A DNA stretch of 64,000 nucleotides. It comes from Acinetobacter tjernbergiae DSM 14971 = CIP 107465 (lineage in GTDB: Bacteria; Pseudomonadota; Gammaproteobacteria; Pseudomonadales; Moraxellaceae). Made by a program: the position numbers and the translations under genes. Position 1 is the stretch's first letter; the number at the start of each line of letters is the position of its first letter. Positions 43,643 to 55,739 of the stretch are shown here, in pieces. Under the pieces are notes generated by a model. That model worked only from the letters and a program-made list of their open reading frames with translations. It was not told the origin of the DNA and did not search any database. The DNA lies in contig NZ_KB894378.1 of the NCBI RefSeq assembly GCF_000374425.1, positions 1 to 64,000 on the forward strand. Direction: 5' to 3'.

Positions 43643-45037
43643 ATGCTTTGGACAGACTGCTTAACTCGCTTGCGACAAGAGCTCTCTGATAACGTCTTTG
43701 CGATGTGGATTCGTCCTTTGGTTGCCGAAGAGGTTGATGGAGTCATGCGTTTATACGCACCTAACCCTTATTGGACACGTTATATTCAAGATAACCATCT
43801 AGAGTTGATTTCAATTCTTGCTGAACAACTTTCTGAAGGTCGAGTACGTCAAGTTGAGATTTTAGTCGATTCTCGTCCTGGAACGATCTTATCTTCTAGT
43901 GAACAACCAGCAACAACGACAGCTGCTTTAAATACGCCAGTTTCTGTACCTACCAAAGTTAAAAAAGATTCAGATTTGGTGCAACCAAGCCAGAATGTCA
44001 CCAAAATACCGAAAAAAAGACAATTAAATCCTCTGTTTACATTTTCTTTGTTTGTGGAAGGTCGTTCCAACCAAATGGCGGCTGAAACTTGCCGTAAAGT
44101 GTTAACGCAATTAGGCGCATCTCAACACAATCCTTTGTTTTTATATGGCCCAACAGGTTTAGGTAAAACACATTTAATGCAAGCAGTCGGTAATGCTTTA
44201 TTACAAGCCAAACCAAATGCGCGTGTGATGTATATGACTTCAGAGAGTTTTGTCCAAGACTTTGTTAGTTCATTACAGAAGGGGAAGGTGGAAGAATTTA
44301 AGAAAAACTGCCGTTCTTTAGATTTGCTATTGGTGGATGATATTCATTTACTCGCAGGTAAAGAGGCGAGTTTGGTCGAGTTTTTCTATACTTTTAATGC
44401 TTTACTCGATGAATCTAAACAAATTATTTTAACATCTGACCGTTATCCAAAAGAATTAACTGAACTTGATCCGCGTTTAGTCTCTCGTTTTTCATGGGGC
44501 TTATCTGTTGGGGTTGAACCACCAGATATTGAAACACGGATCGAGATTTTGCTGAAAAAAGCTGAAAATAGTGGTGTTGATTTACCTAGAAACTGTGCTT
44601 TATTTATTGCACAACAAGTAGTTGCGAACGTTCGTGAACTTGAAGGTGCGCTGAATAAAGTTGTTGCAATTTCTCGTTTCAAAGGTACGGTGATTGATCT
44701 TGATGTGGTGCGTGAATCTTTAAAAGATGTACTTGCTATTCGTGCGCGTACCATTAGCGTAGAAAATATTCAGCGTGTGGTGAGTGAATATTTTCGTATC
44801 CCACTCAAAGAATTGGTTGGTCCAAAACGTACCCGTATTTATGCACGCCCACGTCAACTTGCAATGGGCTTGGCGCGTGAACTGACAGGGGATAGTTTCC
44901 CTGAAATTGGGATGGCATTTGGTGGTCGTGACCATAGTACCGTGATGCATGCTTGTGAAAAAGTGATGAGTTTGCGGGAAGAAGACCCAATTTTTAATGA
45001 AGACTATAAAAACTTACTTCGTCTGTTACAAAGTTAA
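43643..45037 (+). CDS. dnaA: Chromosomal replication initiator DnaA
   Basis: About 464 residues. Binds DnaA boxes and melts oriC. Domain I (MLWTDCLTRLRQELSDNVFAM split), linker ~90-130, AAA+ domain with GPTGLGKTHL, LLLVDDIHLLAGK and the sensor SRFSWGL, and domain IV HTH with the signature GRDHSTVMHACEKV. I prefer the ATG at 43643 because AGGGG then lies 6-7 bases upstream; an ATG at 43637 adds MH. A TTTGAATTTAAA site immediately upstream and nearby DnaA boxes suggest autoregulation. Confidence 0.98.
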   Translation: MLWTDCLTRLRQELSDNVFAMWIRPLVAEEVDGVMRLYAPNPYWTRYIQDNHLELISILAEQLSEGRVRQVEILVDSRPGTILSSSEQPATTTAALNTPVSVPTKVKKDSDLVQPSQNVTKIPKKRQLNPLFTFSLFVEGRSNQMAAETCRKVLTQLGASQHNPLFLYGPTGLGKTHLMQAVGNALLQAKPNARVMYMTSESFVQDFVSSLQKGKVEEFKKNCRSLDLLLVDDIHLLAGKEASLVEFFYTFNALLDESKQIILTSDRYPKELTELDPRLVSRFSWGLSVGVEPPDIETRIEILLKKAENSGVDLPRNCALFIAQQVVANVRELEGALNKVVAISRFKGTVIDLDVVRESLKDVLAIRARTISVENIQRVVSEYFRIPLKELVGPKRTRIYARPRQLAMGLARELTGDSFPEIGMAFGGRDHSTVMHACEKVMSLREEDPIFNEDYKNLLRLLQS

Positions 45038-45127
45038 TCTATTTTTCAGAGTTGCAAACTGCTTTTAAGTGCAGCATAGTACACTGCTAACATTCATATC
45101 GGCTTCTGTTGTTAAGAGGAATAAATC

Positions 45128-46276
45128 GTGCGTTTGAAAATCGCTAAAGAAAGTTTACTCAATGTTTTATCACATGTCGTGGGGGCTGTTGAGCGCCGTC
45201 ATACTTTGAATATTCTTTCAAATGTTAAAATTCAAACCACTCAACATGCACTCACCATTACAGGTTCAGATTTAGAAGTTGAATTGGTTGCAAGCACAAC
45301 CTTAATCGAAGGGGCTTGTTTACAAGCAGGTGAAACCACGGTTCCTGCACGAAAACTCGTCGAGATTTGTAAATCTCTTCCAACGGCTGCACTTATTGAT
45401 TTACAAATTACAGAAGATCAGCGCTGTATTTTAAAATCAGGCAATAGCCGTTTTGTCTTAGGTACGCTGCCTGCTGAAGATTATCCTTTGTTAACTACTG
45501 AAAATAGTCAAGGTACGCAAGTTCAAGTCACGCAACGTGAATTAAAACGTTTATTTGAAAAAACAGCCTTTGCAATGGCCGTGCAAGACGTACGTTTTTA
45601 TTTGACAGGTACTTTACTCGAAATTGATCAAAATCAATTACGTACAGTCACAACAGATGGCCATCGTTTGGCTTTATGTGAAGTATCGGCTTCATCAACA
45701 GCTTCTGCATCAATTCAAGCGATTGTTCCTCGTAAAGCAGTAGGTGAATTACAGCGTTTACTCAGTATTGAAGATGAACAATTGACCTTGTTGATTGGTC
45801 GTGAATTGTTAAACGTGACGATCAATACGCCAAGCCGTGACAAAGAGCAAGGTGATATTACCGTTCGCTTTACCACTAAATTAATTGATGGGAAATTCCC
45901 AGATTATCGCCGTGTTATTCCAAAAGGTGGCGATAAACACGTCTTGATCGCACATTATGTCTTTAAACAATCTTTGCAACGTGTCGCGATTTTGAGTAAT
46001 GAGAAATTACGTGGCGTATTTTTGAATTTTAACCAAGATTCATTGCAATTGCGTGCGAATAACCCTGAGCAAGATGAAGCCGTTGAAGATATTGCGATTC
46101 AATATCAAGATGCACCATTAGAGATGTCATTTAATGCGCAATATATCCTTGAAGTCTTAGGTGTGCTTGATGGTGATGATGTAAAAATGAGTATGTCTGA
46201 AGCAAATCAGTCTGTTCTTGTACAAGACCCTGAGCATCCAGATCAAACCTATGTGGTCATGCCGATGCGAGTTTAA
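45128..46276 (+). CDS. dnaN: DNA polymerase III beta sliding clamp
   Basis: A 382-residue clamp that tethers DNA polymerase to DNA; three repeated clamp domains. It starts with GTG, with AGAGGA 6-7 bases upstream, giving the family's MRLKIAKESLL. Landmarks: FYLTGTLLEID, TTDGHRLALCE and the C-terminal VMPMRV, where clamp-binding peptides dock. It follows dnaA by 90 bases in the dnaA-dnaN-recF-gyrB order. Confidence 0.97.
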   Translation: MRLKIAKESLLNVLSHVVGAVERRHTLNILSNVKIQTTQHALTITGSDLEVELVASTTLIEGACLQAGETTVPARKLVEICKSLPTAALIDLQITEDQRCILKSGNSRFVLGTLPAEDYPLLTTENSQGTQVQVTQRELKRLFEKTAFAMAVQDVRFYLTGTLLEIDQNQLRTVTTDGHRLALCEVSASSTASASIQAIVPRKAVGELQRLLSIEDEQLTLLIGRELLNVTINTPSRDKEQGDITVRFTTKLIDGKFPDYRRVIPKGGDKHVLIAHYVFKQSLQRVAILSNEKLRGVFLNFNQDSLQLRANNPEQDEAVEDIAIQYQDAPLEMSFNAQYILEVLGVLDGDDVKMSMSEANQSVLVQDPEHPDQTYVVMPMRV

Positions 46277-46288
46277 TTCGGGCTTCTA

Positions 46289-47374
46289 ATGATGCAAATT
46301 ACGCGTTTAAATATCGAGCGTGTACGTAACTTACAAACGGTTGCACTCAGTGAGTTGCAACCGTTTAATATTTTTTATGGGGCAAATGGTTCTGGTAAAA
46401 CGTCAATTTTAGAAGCCATTCATTTGTTAGCAACAGGGCGATCATTTCGCACTCATATTCCAAAACATTATATTCAGTACGAGGCGAGTGATGCGATTGT
46501 ATTTGCACAATCCGCACATGAGCGTATTGGTATGCAAAAACTGATATCAGGTGAGCAACTGATTAAGGTCAATGGCGACACGATTGCAACGCAAGGGCAA
46601 TTGGCAAAACTATTGCCATTACAGCACATTGATCCACAAAGTACCGATATTATTGACCATGGTGCTAAACCTCGCAGACAGTTGCTCGATTGGTTGATGT
46701 TCCACGTGGAACCTGAGTTTTATTTTGCATGGCAATATTATTCGCGTGCATTGAAACAGCGTAATAGTTTATTGAAAACACGACGTCACCTAACTTTGGT
46801 TGATTTAGAGCCGTGGAACAAGATGTTGAGTGATTATGGTGAAATTTTGCACTCGCAACGAATGGGAATTGTTGAGCAATGGAACCAGTTTTTTCTTGAA
46901 GATTTACAAAAATTGTTGCCAAACCTTGAGATTGAACTGGAATACAATCCGGGTTTTCATACCGAGCAAGGTTTATTTCAAGATTTAGTCCAGCAGCATC
47001 AAAAAGACCTAGATCGACGTTATACCGAGTATGGGCCACATCGGGCAGATTTACGTTTAAAAACACCTTTTGGCAATGCGGATGATGTGTTGTCTCGTGG
47101 ACAAAAAAAGTTGTTAATCATGGCATTAAAACTGTCACAAATTGCAATGCTGCATGCGAGTAACAAGGAAACTGTGGTATTATTAGATGATCTGACAGCA
47201 GAATTAGATCTAGCTGCACAACAACGTTTAATTGAGCGACTGAGTCAATTAGGAAGTCAAGTTTTTATGACAACCTTAGACCATGCGTCGGTATTAAAAC
47301 ACTTACATGATTTGTCGATTTCTTTTCAATTGTTCCATGTTGTTCACGGTCAAGTCAGTCTTGCTGCACCATAA
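46289..47374 (+). CDS. recF: DNA replication and repair protein RecF
   Basis: A 361-residue SMC-like ATPase for RecFOR gap repair. Walker [18 protein letters not shown] near the N-terminus, signature [16 protein letters not shown] and Walker [13 protein letters not shown]. The start may be either of two adjacent ATG codons (46289 or 46292); the second gives the typical MQITRLN. It carries an embedded parS-like sequence at 46698-46713. Confidence 0.96.
   Translation: MMQITRLNIERVRNLQTVALSELQPFNIFYGANGSGKTSILEAIHLLATGRSFRTHIPKHYIQYEASDAIVFAQSAHERIGMQKLISGEQLIKVNGDTIATQGQLAKLLPLQHIDPQSTDIIDHGAKPRRQLLDWLMFHVEPEFYFAWQYYSRALKQRNSLLKTRRHLTLVDLEPWNKMLSDYGEILHSQRMGIVEQWNQFFLEDLQKLLPNLEIELEYNPGFHTEQGLFQDLVQQHQKDLDRRYTEYGPHRADLRLKTPFGNADDVLSRGQKKLLIMALKLSQIAMLHASNKETVVLLDDLTAELDLAAQQRLIERLSQLGSQVFMTTLDHASVLKHLHDLSISFQLFHVVHGQVSLAAP
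46698..46713. promoter_or_regulatory. parS-like site inside recF
   Basis: TGTTCCACGTGGAACC: a parS palindrome with only the last base off, embedded in the recF coding sequence around the codons for MFHVEPEF. Intragenic parS sites are common near origins. Confidence 0.75.
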
Positions 47375-47413
47375 TTTTATTTCCTCATTTTTGGATAGAT
47401 CAATATTTACTAG

Positions 47414-49891
<2,478 letters not shown>

Positions 49892-49926
49892 TTAAGATTG
49901 AGCATTAATTTCTAGGGATGGAATAA

Positions 49927-50313
49927 ATGAAAAAACTGATAATTAGTTTGCTGATCAGTGGTGCTGCTATCCTGACTCAAAATACGATGGCAGCTGATTT
50001 AGACACAGATATGTGGGCTTTAGCTAAAAACTATAAAGCCTTCCATAAATCTGAAAATACATCAGATGCCTTAAAGTCGTTGGATGCAATGAAGTTTGCA
50101 GCGAATGATGCTAAACAGTCTGTTCCAAATAAGCTTAAATCTTTGGCAAAAGATGATGTTCAGGTCGTTGGGTATCAGGCTGGTCTAGATGCTTTAATTG
50201 CAGAAATTGATAAAACAGCAACACTTGTTCAAGCAAATCAGCTAGATCAAGCAAAAAATGAAGCAAAGAATCTACTTACAATTCGGGATGAAAATCATAA
50301 GAAATTTAAGTAA
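49927..50313 (+). CDS. cybC: Cytochrome b562 family periplasmic protein
   Basis: A 128-residue protein: a signal peptide (MKKLIISLLISGAAILTQNTMA split at ~22) and a four-helix bundle. The mature N-terminus ADLDTDM puts Met at position 7, and the C-terminal RDENHKKF puts His where E. coli cytochrome b562 has His102. Both axial heme ligands therefore appear kept. It is a single gene with a strong terminator after it. Its electron partner is unknown. Confidence 0.82.
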   Translation: MKKLIISLLISGAAILTQNTMAADLDTDMWALAKNYKAFHKSENTSDALKSLDAMKFAANDAKQSVPNKLKSLAKDDVQVVGYQAGLDALIAEIDKTATLVQANQLDQAKNEAKNLLTIRDENHKKFK

Positions 50314-50350
50314 ATTTATTGTTTAGATACATGATTATACGTCATGAATA

Positions 50351-50378
50351 AGGCGATGGGTCTCAACCCATCGCCTTG
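50351..50378 (+). terminator. Terminator after cybC
   Basis: AAGGCGATGGG / CCCATCGCCTT with a TCTCAA loop, followed by G and eight T. Confidence 0.95.
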
Positions 50379-50397
50379 TTTTTTTTCTAAATGTTTT

Positions 50398-50413
50398 GTT
50401 TCACGTGGAACAT
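50398..50413. promoter_or_regulatory. parS-like ParB binding site
   Basis: TGTTTCACGTGGAACA, identical to the site at 36654, lying between the cybC terminator and the convergent DedA gene. Confidence 0.9.
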
Positions 50414-50423
50414 CACTGGTTTT

Positions 50424-50981
50424 TTATTTATCGACTAAATCGCCGACTTGAATGAGTGCATGTCCAAATAAATAGCCCGCAGTAACCAATACACTAATCC
50501 ACAATAGTGCACCCAAAATATTGTAAATCACAAAATGCGTATAATTCATATTGCTTGAGCCTGCTGCTAAGGGGGCAAATGAGCGAGCAAATGGAATAAA
50601 TCGGGCCAATAAAATGGTTTTTCCGCCATGTTTTAAGAAAAATGTGTTGGTTTTTTTTAGATATTCTTGTTTGATAAATCGAGATTCCATCTTAAAAATA
50701 CGATCACCAAAATGACGACCGATATGATAATTCACCATATAGCCTAAAGCAGCAGCCATAAAAAGTAAGCTGATGATATAGCCTAGATGCATAATCTCGA
50801 TTACAGAACATAGAGCGCCAACGGTGAGTAGAAGACTATCACCAGGTAGAAAGAACATAAAGACAAAGGCAGTTTCTGAAAAAATAATCAAAAAGAGGAT
50901 CACATAAATCCATAAGCCATATTCTTGAATTAAGATGGGAAGAACCTGTTCAAAATTTAAAATAAAATCTAACGAATTCAT
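50424..50981 (-). CDS. DedA-family membrane protein
   Basis: A 185-residue member of the DedA/VTT superfamily, inner-membrane proteins involved in lipid (undecaprenyl- or phospholipid-) flipping and envelope homeostasis. Signature: FSETAFVFMFFLPGDSLLL, then ARFIPFARSFAPLAAGSSNM with the conserved Arg and Pro, and four to five hydrophobic segments. It is a short-form DedA. It appears monocistronic. Confidence 0.88.
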   Translation of the reverse strand: MNSLDFILNFEQVLPILIQEYGLWIYVILFLIIFSETAFVFMFFLPGDSLLLTVGALCSVIEIMHLGYIISLLFMAAALGYMVNYHIGRHFGDRIFKMESRFIKQEYLKKTNTFFLKHGGKTILLARFIPFARSFAPLAAGSSNMNYTHFVIYNILGALLWISVLVTAGYLFGHALIQVGDLVDK

Positions 50982-51253
50982 TCAGTTTGTATGATCCCAA
51001 AATAGAGTACTCATCAAATTGAAGTACAAAAATATAAAATAAAGCTAGTTCTCAGCACGCATTCAAAAGTAATAACTTTAAAATGATAGGGTTGAGTATA
51101 TCTAGCCTGAACCTAAAGCTCAATTTTATGAGAAAATTCCAATTTTAACCTTATCTGAAATGATTGGCGGAATCATGACATTTTTAGCAGGATTCTTAGT
51201 ATTTTTTAGTATCTTAGAAAACTGTAAGGTGGTCTTTTCCTCTGTGATGAGAT
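50982..51253. other. Intergenic region upstream of the DedA gene
   Basis: No convincing gene. A plus-strand ORF of 31 codons from ATG 51160 encodes one hydrophobic segment (GGIMTFLAGFLVFFSIL) but has no Shine-Dalgarno. It carries the promoter region of the leftward DedA gene. Confidence 0.35.
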
Positions 51254-51289
51254 AATGCCTAATTCATCATTGAGATAGAATTAGGCATT
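51254..51289 (-). terminator. Terminator of the ABC-F gene
   Basis: AATGCCTAATTC / GAATTAGGCATT with a 12-nt loop, just downstream of the minus-strand ABC-F gene. Confidence 0.85.
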
Positions 51290-51294
51290 TCTTT

Positions 51295-53223
51295 TTAGAC
51301 TTCGAAAGAACTTTCTAGCTCTTCGAGTTCCATCATGAGTTCTAATAATTGCTCTTCATGCTGTTCTAACTTTACTTTAAGCTCATTTTGTTCATCCATG
51401 AGTTTCATTAGATCATCTTTTCGATTGGCTTCGTATAAAGCACTGTCTGCCAAAGCATGTTCAATAGTGGCTAAGCGAGGCTGAACTTTCTCAATGTGTG
51501 CTTCAACTTTCTCAATGTTTTTACGGATTGGTCGGGTTAATTCACGGCGACGTGCAGCTTCTTTACGTTGAGCTTCTTTGTCTACTTTTGTTGCCGAGGT
51601 TTGAGGACTTGCTGTTTGCTGCTGTTGTGTATTTTGTGCATTGATTTGTTGTTGGCGTGCTTCACGTAACCATTTCGCATAGTCTTGTAAATCACCCTCA
51701 AATTCAGTGCATTGACCTGCATGAACCAAAAGTAAGTCATCACATACACTGGCAATCAATTGGCGTTCGTGTGAAACCAATACCACAGCACCATCGAAGT
51801 CTTGCAGTGCCATACTGAGCGCATGGCGCATATCTAAGTCTAAATGGTTGGTGGGTTCATCTAGAATGAGTACATTTGGACGTTGCCATACGATGAGGGC
51901 TAAAGCTAAACGGGCACGTTCACCGCCTGAGAAACTTTCACATGGCGTATCCATACGTTCGCCACTAAAACCAAAACTACCTAAAAATGACCGTAAAGTA
52001 GCTTCACTAATTTTTCGATCTGCTATGCGAGCCAGCTGTAGCATAGGGCTGGCATTGGCATCTAAGGCATCCATTTGATGCTGAGCGAAGTAGCCAATAT
52101 TTAATAGTTCAGAGGCTTTTCGTTCACCTGCGAGCAGAGGTAAATCCCCAACCAAAGTTTTGATGAGTGTGGATTTACCTGCGCCATTCATCCCTAATAA
52201 GCCAATGCGTGAACTTGGTGTGATTTGCAGACGAATCTTTTCTGCAATTATTTTGTCACCATAACCAATCGTAGCTGCATCTAGACTGAGGAGTGGTGAA
52301 CTCATTTTAGTAGGTTCACGAAAACTAAAGGTAAAGGGGGTGTCGACATGAGCAGGTGCAAGTTGCTGCATCCGTTCAAGCTGTTTAATACGGCTTTGTG
52401 CTTGGCGTGCTTTGGTGGCTTGGGCTTTAAAGCGGTCAATATATTTTTGAATATGTGCGCGTGTTTCGAGTTGCTTTTCATAAGCTTGTTGTTGTTGTGC
52501 CAAACGCTCTGCACGAGTGGTTTCAAAGGTCGAGTAGTTCCCTGTATATAAGGTTAACTCTTGATTTTCGATATGTAGAATATGGTCGGTAATCGCATCT
52601 AAAAAGTCACGATCATGCGAAATGAGGACTAAGGTTCCTTCATAGGCTTTGAGCCAATCTTCTAACCATAAGATCGCATCTAAATCCAAATGGTTAGTCG
52701 GTTCATCCAGTAACAGAAGATCTGAACGGCTCATCAAGGTACGTGCTAAGTTTAAACGCATCCGCCAACCACCTGAGAAGCTTGCGACATTTAAACGGAT
52801 TTGATAATCAAGAAAGCCTAAACCTGCCATTAGTTGAGCAGCTTTTGCGGGTGCAGCATAGCCGTGGATTTCATCAAAGCGACCATGCAATCTAGCCAAA
52901 TCATCATTACTTAGCTGATCTGGGTGGGCTAATTTTTCTTGAATGTCCCAATACTCTTCATCGCCTGATAAAACAAAATCAATTGCTGGCATTTCTAAGG
53001 CTTTGATTTCTTGTGCCATGTGCGCCACAGTCCATACCGCAGGGCGAGTTAGATTGCCTTCATCAGCAACCAAGCCACCTAAGAAAGCTGAAAAGAGTGT
53101 TGATTTGCCTGCACCATTGACCCCAGTAAGACCAATTTTCCAACCTGGATGAAGCTGCATAGAGGCTTTTTGAAATAGGACTCGCCCACCACGGCGTAAA
53201 GAAACTTGGTCAAATTGAATCAT
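51295..53223 (-). CDS. ABC-F family ATPase (YheS-like)
   Basis: About 642 residues with two ABC ATPase domains and no membrane segments. Walker A motifs GVNGAGKST and GMNGAGKST; signatures SFSGGWRMR and FSGGERAR; Walker B LLLLDEPTNHLD twice. The interdomain linker (~240-305) contacts the ribosome in this family, and a charged coiled-coil tail (~565-642) ends the protein. ABC-F proteins modulate translation. Start ATG 53223 (MIQFDQ) is the family start; the track-like longer form uses TTG at 53241. Confidence 0.92.
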   Translation of the reverse strand: MIQFDQVSLRRGGRVLFQKASMQLHPGWKIGLTGVNGAGKSTLFSAFLGGLVADEGNLTRPAVWTVAHMAQEIKALEMPAIDFVLSGDEEYWDIQEKLAHPDQLSNDDLARLHGRFDEIHGYAAPAKAAQLMAGLGFLDYQIRLNVASFSGGWRMRLNLARTLMSRSDLLLLDEPTNHLDLDAILWLEDWLKAYEGTLVLISHDRDFLDAITDHILHIENQELTLYTGNYSTFETTRAERLAQQQQAYEKQLETRAHIQKYIDRFKAQATKARQAQSRIKQLERMQQLAPAHVDTPFTFSFREPTKMSSPLLSLDAATIGYGDKIIAEKIRLQITPSSRIGLLGMNGAGKSTLIKTLVGDLPLLAGERKASELLNIGYFAQHQMDALDANASPMLQLARIADRKISEATLRSFLGSFGFSGERMDTPCESFSGGERARLALALIVWQRPNVLILDEPTNHLDLDMRHALSMALQDFDGAVVLVSHERQLIASVCDDLLLVHAGQCTEFEGDLQDYAKWLREARQQQINAQNTQQQQTASPQTSATKVDKEAQRKEAARRRELTRPIRKNIEKVEAHIEKVQPRLATIEHALADSALYEANRKDDLMKLMDEQNELKVKLEQHEEQLLELMMELEELESSFEV

Positions 53224-53330
53224 GAGTCTGCAAGGTCGCAAAGAGATAGCTGCATTTTAAGGTGATCGCTCATGAATGCAAATTTTTATATTACAGATCA
53301 AACTGATCAAGTTAAGTCATTCAATCAATA

Positions 53331-53351
53331 AAAAATAGAGTAAAAGCTCTA
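53331..53351 (+). repeat. Leader hairpin upstream of solute-binding paralog 1
   Basis: An inverted repeat TAGAG...CTCTA within AAAAATAGAGTAAAAGCTCT and one more base, about 85 bases before the first paralog. A nearly identical 21-bp copy (one difference) lies at 56862-56882 before paralog 4. Confidence 0.7.
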
Positions 53352-53434
53352 CTTTTGTCATTCAAATCAGATTATTATTTAGTTTATATGAAAAAATAAG
53401 TAACAAGACTAGAAATATAGAAATAGGATTATGA

Positions 53435-54442
53435 ATGAAGAATGGAATTCTTGCATTAGGAGTGATGCTACTTTTGGGTGTAAACACCCAAGCGAATGCT
53501 TCAACGACCATTTGTGTTTTTGATTTATTGGGTAAATCAGGTGAAGCCTATAAGGTTATGGAGGAATGGGCACTTACCGCTAAAACATGGCGTGCTGACG
53601 TTCGTTTAGTAAGTTATCAAAGTGAAGCGCAAGCTGACAACGATTTTGAGCAAGGCAAATGCGATGGCGTATACATGACCTCCATGCGTGCACGTCGTTA
53701 TAATAAATTTGCAGGCTCTGTCGATGCCATTGGCGCTGTACCGAGTTATGCGATTGCACAAAAAGCAATTAGTTTTGCTTTGGATCAACGTAATCAACGC
53801 CGTTTGACCAGTACGGTTGGTCATCAGGTCTATGAGGTTGTTGGGATTTCGCAAATCGGTTTAGCTTATATTTTTGTTAAAGATAAAAAAATGAATACCA
53901 TTGAGCAAATCAAAGGTAAGAAATTCGCTGTTCTCGCATATGACGAAGCACAAAAAATTGTTGTAAAAAGTCTGGGTGGACAGGCCGTGCTTTCTGATAT
54001 TTCTGACATTGCTCAGAAATTTAATCATGGTCAAGCCGATATTATGGCTGCACCTGCTTATGCTTATAAGCCATTAGAATTATATAAAGGTTTGGGAAAT
54101 GACGGTGCAATTATCACCTTTCCAGCGGTCAATATGACCATGGATTTGATTATTCGCCCAGAAAAATTTTCCAGTAACTTTGGTCAAAATTCGAGAACAT
54201 GGTTTTTGAATCGTTTGAATAATAATTTTGCATTAATTCAAAAAATTGAGAATGAACTACCAGCGAAATACAAAATCAATCTGAACAATGAAGACAAAAT
54301 ACGTTACCAGCAGATTTTGCGTGAAGCTCGGATTGGGTTAACTAAACGTGGTATTTACGATGCCAGTATGATGAATGTGCTTAAGCGTGCCCGTTGTACG
54401 GTGGAGCGTACCAATTTTGAATGTACTTTGGGTGGAGAGTAG
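53435..54442 (+). CDS. Putative periplasmic solute-binding protein, tandem paralog 1 of 5
   Basis: A 335-residue secreted protein with signal peptide ending ANAS (~23). The mature part has the layout of a type-2 periplasmic-binding/TRAP-like fold: ICVFDLLGKSGEAYKVMEEW near the start, GKCDGVYMTSMRARRYNKFAGS, KKFAVLAYDEAQK, HGQADIMAAPAYAYKPLEL and DLIIRPEKF. Four Cys (in ICVFD, GKCDG and the tail RCTVERTNFEC) are shared by all five paralogs and likely form two disulfides. I believe this is the family called putative solute-binding protein/DUF6091, but could not check. No permease gene is adjacent. AGGA sits 6 bases before the ATG. Confidence 0.78.
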   Translation: MKNGILALGVMLLLGVNTQANASTTICVFDLLGKSGEAYKVMEEWALTAKTWRADVRLVSYQSEAQADNDFEQGKCDGVYMTSMRARRYNKFAGSVDAIGAVPSYAIAQKAISFALDQRNQRRLTSTVGHQVYEVVGISQIGLAYIFVKDKKMNTIEQIKGKKFAVLAYDEAQKIVVKSLGGQAVLSDISDIAQKFNHGQADIMAAPAYAYKPLELYKGLGNDGAIITFPAVNMTMDLIIRPEKFSSNFGQNSRTWFLNRLNNNFALIQKIENELPAKYKINLNNEDKIRYQQILREARIGLTKRGIYDASMMNVLKRARCTVERTNFECTLGGE

Positions 54443-54496
54443 TTTTTTAATTTTTGTTTGTGTGTTTGATACTTTGATTCTTTGTAGGGAAATGAA

Positions 54497-55510
54497 ATGA
54501 AAAAGGGGTTGTTTGTTTTGGCGGGTTTGGCATTCATGGGTATGGGTGTAACTAGCCAAGTTCAGGCTAAACAAAATGTATGTGTATTTGACTTACTTGG
54601 TAAAGCAGGTGAGACATTTAAAGTTACTGAAGAGTGGGCTGTTGCAGCAAAAGAATGGAAAGCAGATATTCGCTTGATCTCATATCAAGATGAAGCCAAA
54701 GCACAAAATGATTTTGAGTCAGGTAAATGTGATGCTGTCTATATGACTTCAATGCGTGCTCGTAAGTATAATCGTTTTGCAGGGTCGATTGATGCAATTG
54801 GCGGTGTAACTAGTAATCATGTTGCGCAAAAGGCGATTAGCTTTGCTTTAGATAAGCGAAATAAACGCCGCTTGTTAGCGAATGTTGATAATCAGAATTA
54901 TGAAGTTGCAGGTATTTTACAATTTGGTTTAGCTTATGTCTTTGTACATGATAAAAATCTGAATACCATCGAAAAAGCAAAGGGTAAAAAATTTGCTTAC
55001 TTACAATACGATATTGCACAAAAAGAGATTGTTGACAGCTTAGAAATGGTCGCTATACCCTCTGAAATCTCAGATTTCGTTAAGAAATTTAATAGTAACC
55101 AAGTCGATGTGATTGCTTCGCCAGCTTATGCATTTAAGCCTTTAGAAATTGAACGAGGGATTGCAAAAGGTGGTGCGATGTTTTCATTTCCAGTGGTTAA
55201 TATTACAGGTGATTTGATTATTCGCCCAGAGAAGTTCCCTACAAACTTTGGTCTGCAATCACGAGAGTGGTTTATACAACAACTACCAAGAAGTTTTGCA
55301 TTGGTAAAGCGACTAGAAAATGCCATACCAACAAAATATAAGTTAAATCTTCCAAAAGAAGATGAAGTCCGTTATCAAAAAATTCTTAGAGATGGGCGTA
55401 TTCGATTAACTAAGCAAGGAGTTTATGATCCAATCATGATGAGTGTCTTAAAGCGAGCACGTTGTACCGTGGAAAGAACAAGTTTTGAATGTTCTTTAGG
55501 TGGTGAATAA
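54497..55510 (+). CDS. Putative periplasmic solute-binding protein, tandem paralog 2 of 5
   Basis: A 337-residue paralog of the gene at 53435 and only 54 bases after it, so probably co-transcribed. Signal peptide to VQAK (~24), then VCVFDLLGKAGETFKV, GKCDAVYMTSMRARKYNRFAGS, KKFAYLQYDIAQK and the tail ending SFECSLGGE. It is closer to paralog 3 in having KFAYL and SDFVKKFNS where paralogs 1 and 4 have KFAVL. AGGGA 6-7 bases upstream supports the ATG. Confidence 0.78.
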   Translation: MKKGLFVLAGLAFMGMGVTSQVQAKQNVCVFDLLGKAGETFKVTEEWAVAAKEWKADIRLISYQDEAKAQNDFESGKCDAVYMTSMRARKYNRFAGSIDAIGGVTSNHVAQKAISFALDKRNKRRLLANVDNQNYEVAGILQFGLAYVFVHDKNLNTIEKAKGKKFAYLQYDIAQKEIVDSLEMVAIPSEISDFVKKFNSNQVDVIASPAYAFKPLEIERGIAKGGAMFSFPVVNITGDLIIRPEKFPTNFGLQSREWFIQQLPRSFALVKRLENAIPTKYKLNLPKEDEVRYQKILRDGRIRLTKQGVYDPIMMSVLKRARCTVERTSFECSLGGE

Positions 55511-55739
55511 CTTATTTTAGTTCCATCTTATGCTAATTAAATAGAGTGATTGTTTTTAATAAGCTATCACTCATAGGAAATATTCATTAAATTATTTTAT
55601 AAAATGTGATGAATATTATTAAAAATCAAAAAAAACCGATGTGTGTCAATAAAAGCTCTAGGCTTTTAGTCGAAACCTGACTATATTTGTCTCTAGCTGG
55701 TGGAAAAGTATGCAAAAACAGCAGATAAGGGAAAACAAT

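Noticed and set aside
43849..44070. Minus-strand ORFs inside dnaA, recF and gyrB
   Set aside because: These overlap essential genes completely and show no independent start signals or recognisable motifs.
51160..51255. 31-codon membrane peptide upstream of the DedA gene
   Set aside because: No Shine-Dalgarno and very short; chance ORFs of this size are common in AT-rich DNA.
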